NCBI GenBank assembly: GCA_026914095.1 | Contig: JAPPIY010000261.1 | Span: 1-6,161, forward strand | Direction: 5' to 3' | Source of the DNA: Oligoflexia bacterium | Lineage (GTDB): Bacteria; Bdellovibrionota; Bdellovibrionia; Bdellovibrionales; UBA1609 | Length of the DNA: 6,161 bases | In this document: positions 4,369-6,161 of the stretch, in pieces | Layout of the letters: every line of letters begins with the position of its first letter | Numbering within the stretch: position 1 is the first letter of the stretch | Made by a program: the position numbers and the translations under genes | The notes under the pieces: model-generated | What the model saw: only the letters and a program-made list of their open reading frames with translations | The model's database searches: none | Told to the model about the DNA's origin: nothing

Positions 4369-5223
4369 ATGAAAAAGGTAAGATTTTTCTGTTTTTTCTT
4401 CTTTTTAGCTGTATTTTCCAGTCCTTGTTACTCTGCCGGTAAACAGTCTTCATCCTGCGGGGAGCTGTTTGAGGAGGGGGAAAGCTTTGAAGATTCTATG
4501 CCCCTTAAAGATTTTGTTCAGCTTATGGCAGATCTTAAAATTTATTCCACCCGTGATTTGGCTAAGGCGAAAAGAGAAGGCGATTTTCCTGAAGAGGCTC
4601 CTGAAAAACCTCTGCGGACTTACTTTGAATTGAAAGGGCAATGGAGTGTGTTATGGGACAAAGTGCATAGTATCCGTTTGTCTCAAGGGGAAGATGTGGC
4701 TGAGCGAAGAAAATTGACAGAAAGTGAATTTTTGGCATTTATGAGAGAGGTCTCTAATAAAGAGTCAGACGGAAGAGAGACGTTAGAGGGAGATTTTTTC
4801 GGAGAGAGGGAAGAGATGTTGGAGGCAGACCCTTCCATAGAACAGGAGGACGGTGATGTTAATCATTCAAAATATGGAAAATCAGGTAACATTCAAGTCG
4901 ATGGTTTAAAGCATGTTCAACAGGGCAAAAACGGTGGAAAAGCTTTATCTAACCTGTGGAAAAAGGAGCCGGCAGACCAGACAGCTCATAATGAGAGATT
5001 TTCTGTAAGTTTGAGCGGAAAGAGTGAAGCGCTGTCTTTGATGGCTAAAAACCCTCGAATGAGAAGAGGCGAACTGGCAGAAAAGATGAAAATATCAATG
5101 AGGCAAATAAATGCAATAATTTCTGAGCTGAAAAGGGAGGGGCGGCTCTCCAGACTTGGAGGAACTAACAGACATGGATACTGGCATCTTCCTGAGAAAG
5201 AAGACAAGACCCTTCTTCGCTAG
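4369..5223 (+). CDS. Exported protein with C-terminal winged helix-turn-helix domain
   Basis: A 284-aa protein of unknown role. The N-terminus looks like a Sec signal peptide: KKVR, a Phe-rich core at about 6-18, and likely cleavage after CYSA (residue 23). Residues about 46-98 hold a module with LKIYS, then a P-x2-P-x3-Y-like spacing and WSVLWDKV. It resembles repeats of the type LGI-S ... P ... Y ... W-SW-DF that I cannot name with certainty. Residues 125-165 are acidic and low-complexity. Residues about 220-277 form a winged HTH (ALSLMAKNP, then GELAEKMKISMRQINAIISE, then a GG-to-GYWH wing) like those ending some RecG- or AlbA-type regulators. DNA binding and export conflict unless the target is outside the cell. 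The ribosome site is weak (GAG at 4361, AGGA touching the ATG). An in-frame TGA three codons upstream excludes a longer start. The wHTH-coding DNA is duplicated downstream. Confidence 0.82.
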   Translation: MKKVRFFCFFFFLAVFSSPCYSAGKQSSSCGELFEEGESFEDSMPLKDFVQLMADLKIYSTRDLAKAKREGDFPEEAPEKPLRTYFELKGQWSVLWDKVHSIRLSQGEDVAERRKLTESEFLAFMREVSNKESDGRETLEGDFFGEREEMLEADPSIEQEDGDVNHSKYGKSGNIQVDGLKHVQQGKNGGKALSNLWKKEPADQTAHNERFSVSLSGKSEALSLMAKNPRMRRGELAEKMKISMRQINAIISELKREGRLSRLGGTNRHGYWHLPEKEDKTLLR

Positions 5224-5434
5224 CCCTCAAACAGAGAGAGGAAAGAGTGCTGTCTTTGATAGCTAAAAATTCTCAAATAAGCGCAACTGAGCTGGCTGAG
5301 AAACTTCAAGTGTCAAGGAATTCAATAAATACAATGATTTCTAAGCTGAAAAAGGAGGGGTGGCTAGCCAGAATCGGAGGAATTGGCATAAATGGACACT
5401 GGAAGGTTCTTAAGACAGGAGATTAAGCCCTCTC
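5017..5434. repeat. Tandem duplication of the winged-helix coding segment
   Basis: Copy 1 runs from about 5017 to 5228 and copy 2 from about 5240 to 5434. GGAAAGAGTG starts both (5017 and 5240), followed by CTGTCTTTGAT (5032 and 5250). GAGCTGAAAA/AAGCTGAAAA then GGAGGGG recurs, as does GGAGGAA before each wing, and AGCCCTC closes both. A 5-bp indel (present at 5027-5031, absent in copy 2) shifts the relative frame. The encoded domains share about 26 of 57 residues. Confidence 0.85.
5247..5426 (+). CDS. 59-aa stand-alone winged-HTH protein (or out-of-frame second domain)
   Basis: GTG at 5247 opens 59 codons that make almost exactly one winged HTH: LSLIAKNS, then ELAEKLQVSRNSINTMISK (recognition helix), then KKEGWLARIGG and a short GHWKVL wing. 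GAGG at 5238-5241 is five bases before the GTG, a good ribosome site. The ORF starts 23 bp after the stop of the exported protein, so the two are likely cotranscribed. It has no signal peptide and would stay in the cytoplasm. The reading frame is open back to 5196, overlapping the end of the upstream gene. A -1 change there would instead fuse both domains into one protein of about 352 aa. So it is either a new mini-regulator or a domain cut off by a frameshift. Confidence 0.6.
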   Translation: MLSLIAKNSQISATELAEKLQVSRNSINTMISKLKKEGWLARIGGIGINGHWKVLKTGD

Positions 5435-5466
5435 TTTAAAAATCTTAATTGAGAGAAAAAAAAGAA

Positions 5467-5495
5467 TTGAGGATATATTTTAAAACATCTATAAT
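5467..5495 (+). promoter_or_regulatory. Promoter of oligoribonuclease
   Basis: -35 TTGAGG (5467-5472) and a perfect -10 TATAAT (5490-5495) with a 17-nt spacer. The expected start near 5502 is only about eight bases before the ATG at 5510, or about 50 before the alternative ATG at 5552. Confidence 0.6.
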
Positions 5496-5509
5496 AATAT
5501 TTAGTTTTT

Positions 5510-6097
5510 ATGAATGAGACAGATAAAAATAAAGAGCCTAATAATTTTAAAATGGAGAAAGTTTTATGGCTTGATTTGGAAATGACAGGCCTTTCTCCAG
5601 AAACAGATGTTATCATTGAAGCGGCGGCTATTATAACAGACAAAGATTTCAATGAGTTAGAGGCCTATCAAAATGTGATTAAACAGGAGCGCAGATATTT
5701 AGAAGAAATGGATTCTTGGAATCAAAAATGTCACCGAAAATCCGGACTTTATGATCTGATTTCCCAAGGCAAGTCTTTGCGCAGTGTGGAGCAGGATCTT
5801 TTAAGTTTATTGGAAACTCATTTTAATTCGGAAGATAAAGTGGTGATAGCGGGAAATTGCATTTATCAGGATAGAAACTTTATCAGAAAATATATGCCTC
5901 GTTTGGATAAAAAACTTTACTATAGAATGCTGGATGTTACGGCTTGGAAGCTGATCGCCCAGCAAAAAGGTTATAATTTTGAAAAAGAAAATAAGCACAG
6001 GGCTTTAGATGATACCAGAGAAAGTATTAAGGAAATGCTTTACTATTTAAAAAATATAGAGTTTAAGCCCAATGGCGTTTTGCCTAAAAATTCTTAA
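5510..6097 (+). CDS. orn: Oligoribonuclease (DEDDh 3'-5' exoribonuclease)
   Basis: Degrades 2-5-nt RNA fragments, and pGpG from c-di-GMP turnover, to mononucleotides in the cytoplasm. It usually acts as a homodimer and is often essential. All catalytic residues of the DEDDh family are present: Asp22 and Glu24 in LDLEMTGL, Asp121 in GNCIYQDRNFI, and His163 with Asp168 in KHRALDDTRES (H-x4-D). The KYMP and YYRMLDVT segments are hallmark Orn sequence. The length is 195 aa against about 181 in E. coli; the excess is at both ends. The start is uncertain. ATG 5510 has no Shine-Dalgarno and an eight-base leader. ATG 5552 gives MEKVLWLDLEMTG, closer to the usual N-terminus, but also lacks a near ribosome site (AAAGAG is 15 bases away). 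It has its own promoter and is likely monocistronic. Confidence 0.97.
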   Translation: MNETDKNKEPNNFKMEKVLWLDLEMTGLSPETDVIIEAAAIITDKDFNELEAYQNVIKQERRYLEEMDSWNQKCHRKSGLYDLISQGKSLRSVEQDLLSLLETHFNSEDKVVIAGNCIYQDRNFIRKYMPRLDKKLYYRMLDVTAWKLIAQQKGYNFEKENKHRALDDTRESIKEMLYYLKNIEFKPNGVLPKNS

Positions 6098-6116
6098 TTT
6101 CAATCTGATTTTGATG

Positions 6117-6146
6117 TTTTGTTAAAAAGAGAATCATTTAACAAAA
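6117..6146. terminator. Inverted repeat after orn, possible terminator
   Basis: TTTTGTTAAA (6117-6126) and TTTAACAAAA (6137-6146) are a perfect 10-bp inverted pair with a 10-base loop, 19 bp after the orn stop. The stem is A/T-rich and no immediate U-run follows on the plus strand, so it would be a weak terminator. A role as an operator for an off-window gene is equally possible. Confidence 0.4.
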
Positions 6147-6161
6147 ACGGCTTTTGTACCC

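Noticed and set aside
4450..4641. Minus-strand frames inside 4369-5223 and orn (4450-4641, 4986-5207, 5410-5652, 5807-5998)
   Set aside because: All are antisense to well-supported genes or start regions and lack ribosome sites or recognisable domains.
5431..5463. CTCTC...GAGAG hairpin followed by A-run as terminator
   Set aside because: The homopolymer after the stem is A, not T, on the plus strand; on the minus strand the T-run precedes the stem.

Overview
The window is AT-rich bacterial DNA (GC in the mid-thirties per cent by eye). It carries seven supported protein genes, one 59-codon gene candidate, and intergenic DNA shaped by small non-autonomous transposons. The taxon cannot be fixed. 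An oligoribonuclease, a FadI-type thiolase, a lipoprotein and a Sec-exported protein fit a proteobacterium-like Gram-negative. An AT-rich Bdellovibrionota member or a host-associated gammaproteobacterium are guesses, not results.

Layout. At 1-1234 (-) is the 5' 411 codons of a FadI-type thiolase, whose promoter abuts its GTG start. At 1235-1633 there is no gene, but there is a 138-bp near-perfect palindrome (1391-1528). At 1697-2083 (+) is a cysteine-bearing lipoprotein with a good sigma-70 promoter whose spacer holds seven consecutive G. A small cupin (2151-2456, -) converges on it. At 2457-3101 there is a 342-bp transposon remnant (element A) with inverted ends and a broken IS1595-type transposase fragment. 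At 3102-3635 (+) is an unrecognised 177-aa protein, followed by a compact Smr-domain protein (3798-4043, +).

Region 4044-4368. A second short element (B, 4047-4219) sits at the Smr stop codon, flanked by a near-identical 8-bp target duplication. It is followed by a lone end of the same family (4234-4261). B's right end carries a strong outward promoter pointing at the next gene.

Region 4369-5426. A gene (4369-5223, +) encodes a protein with a signal peptide and a C-terminal winged helix-turn-helix. The DNA for that domain has been tandemly duplicated. The second copy lies in another frame and has its own ribosome site and GTG start (5247-5426). Oligoribonuclease (5510-6097, +) and a terminal inverted repeat close the window.

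The genes form no single pathway. The main themes are (i) an IS1595-like MITE family placing promoters and hairpins between genes, (ii) an exported DNA-binding-type protein with a duplicated domain, and (iii) three genes (thiolase, cupin, Orn) whose promoters lie so close to the start codon that their mRNAs should be leaderless or nearly so.
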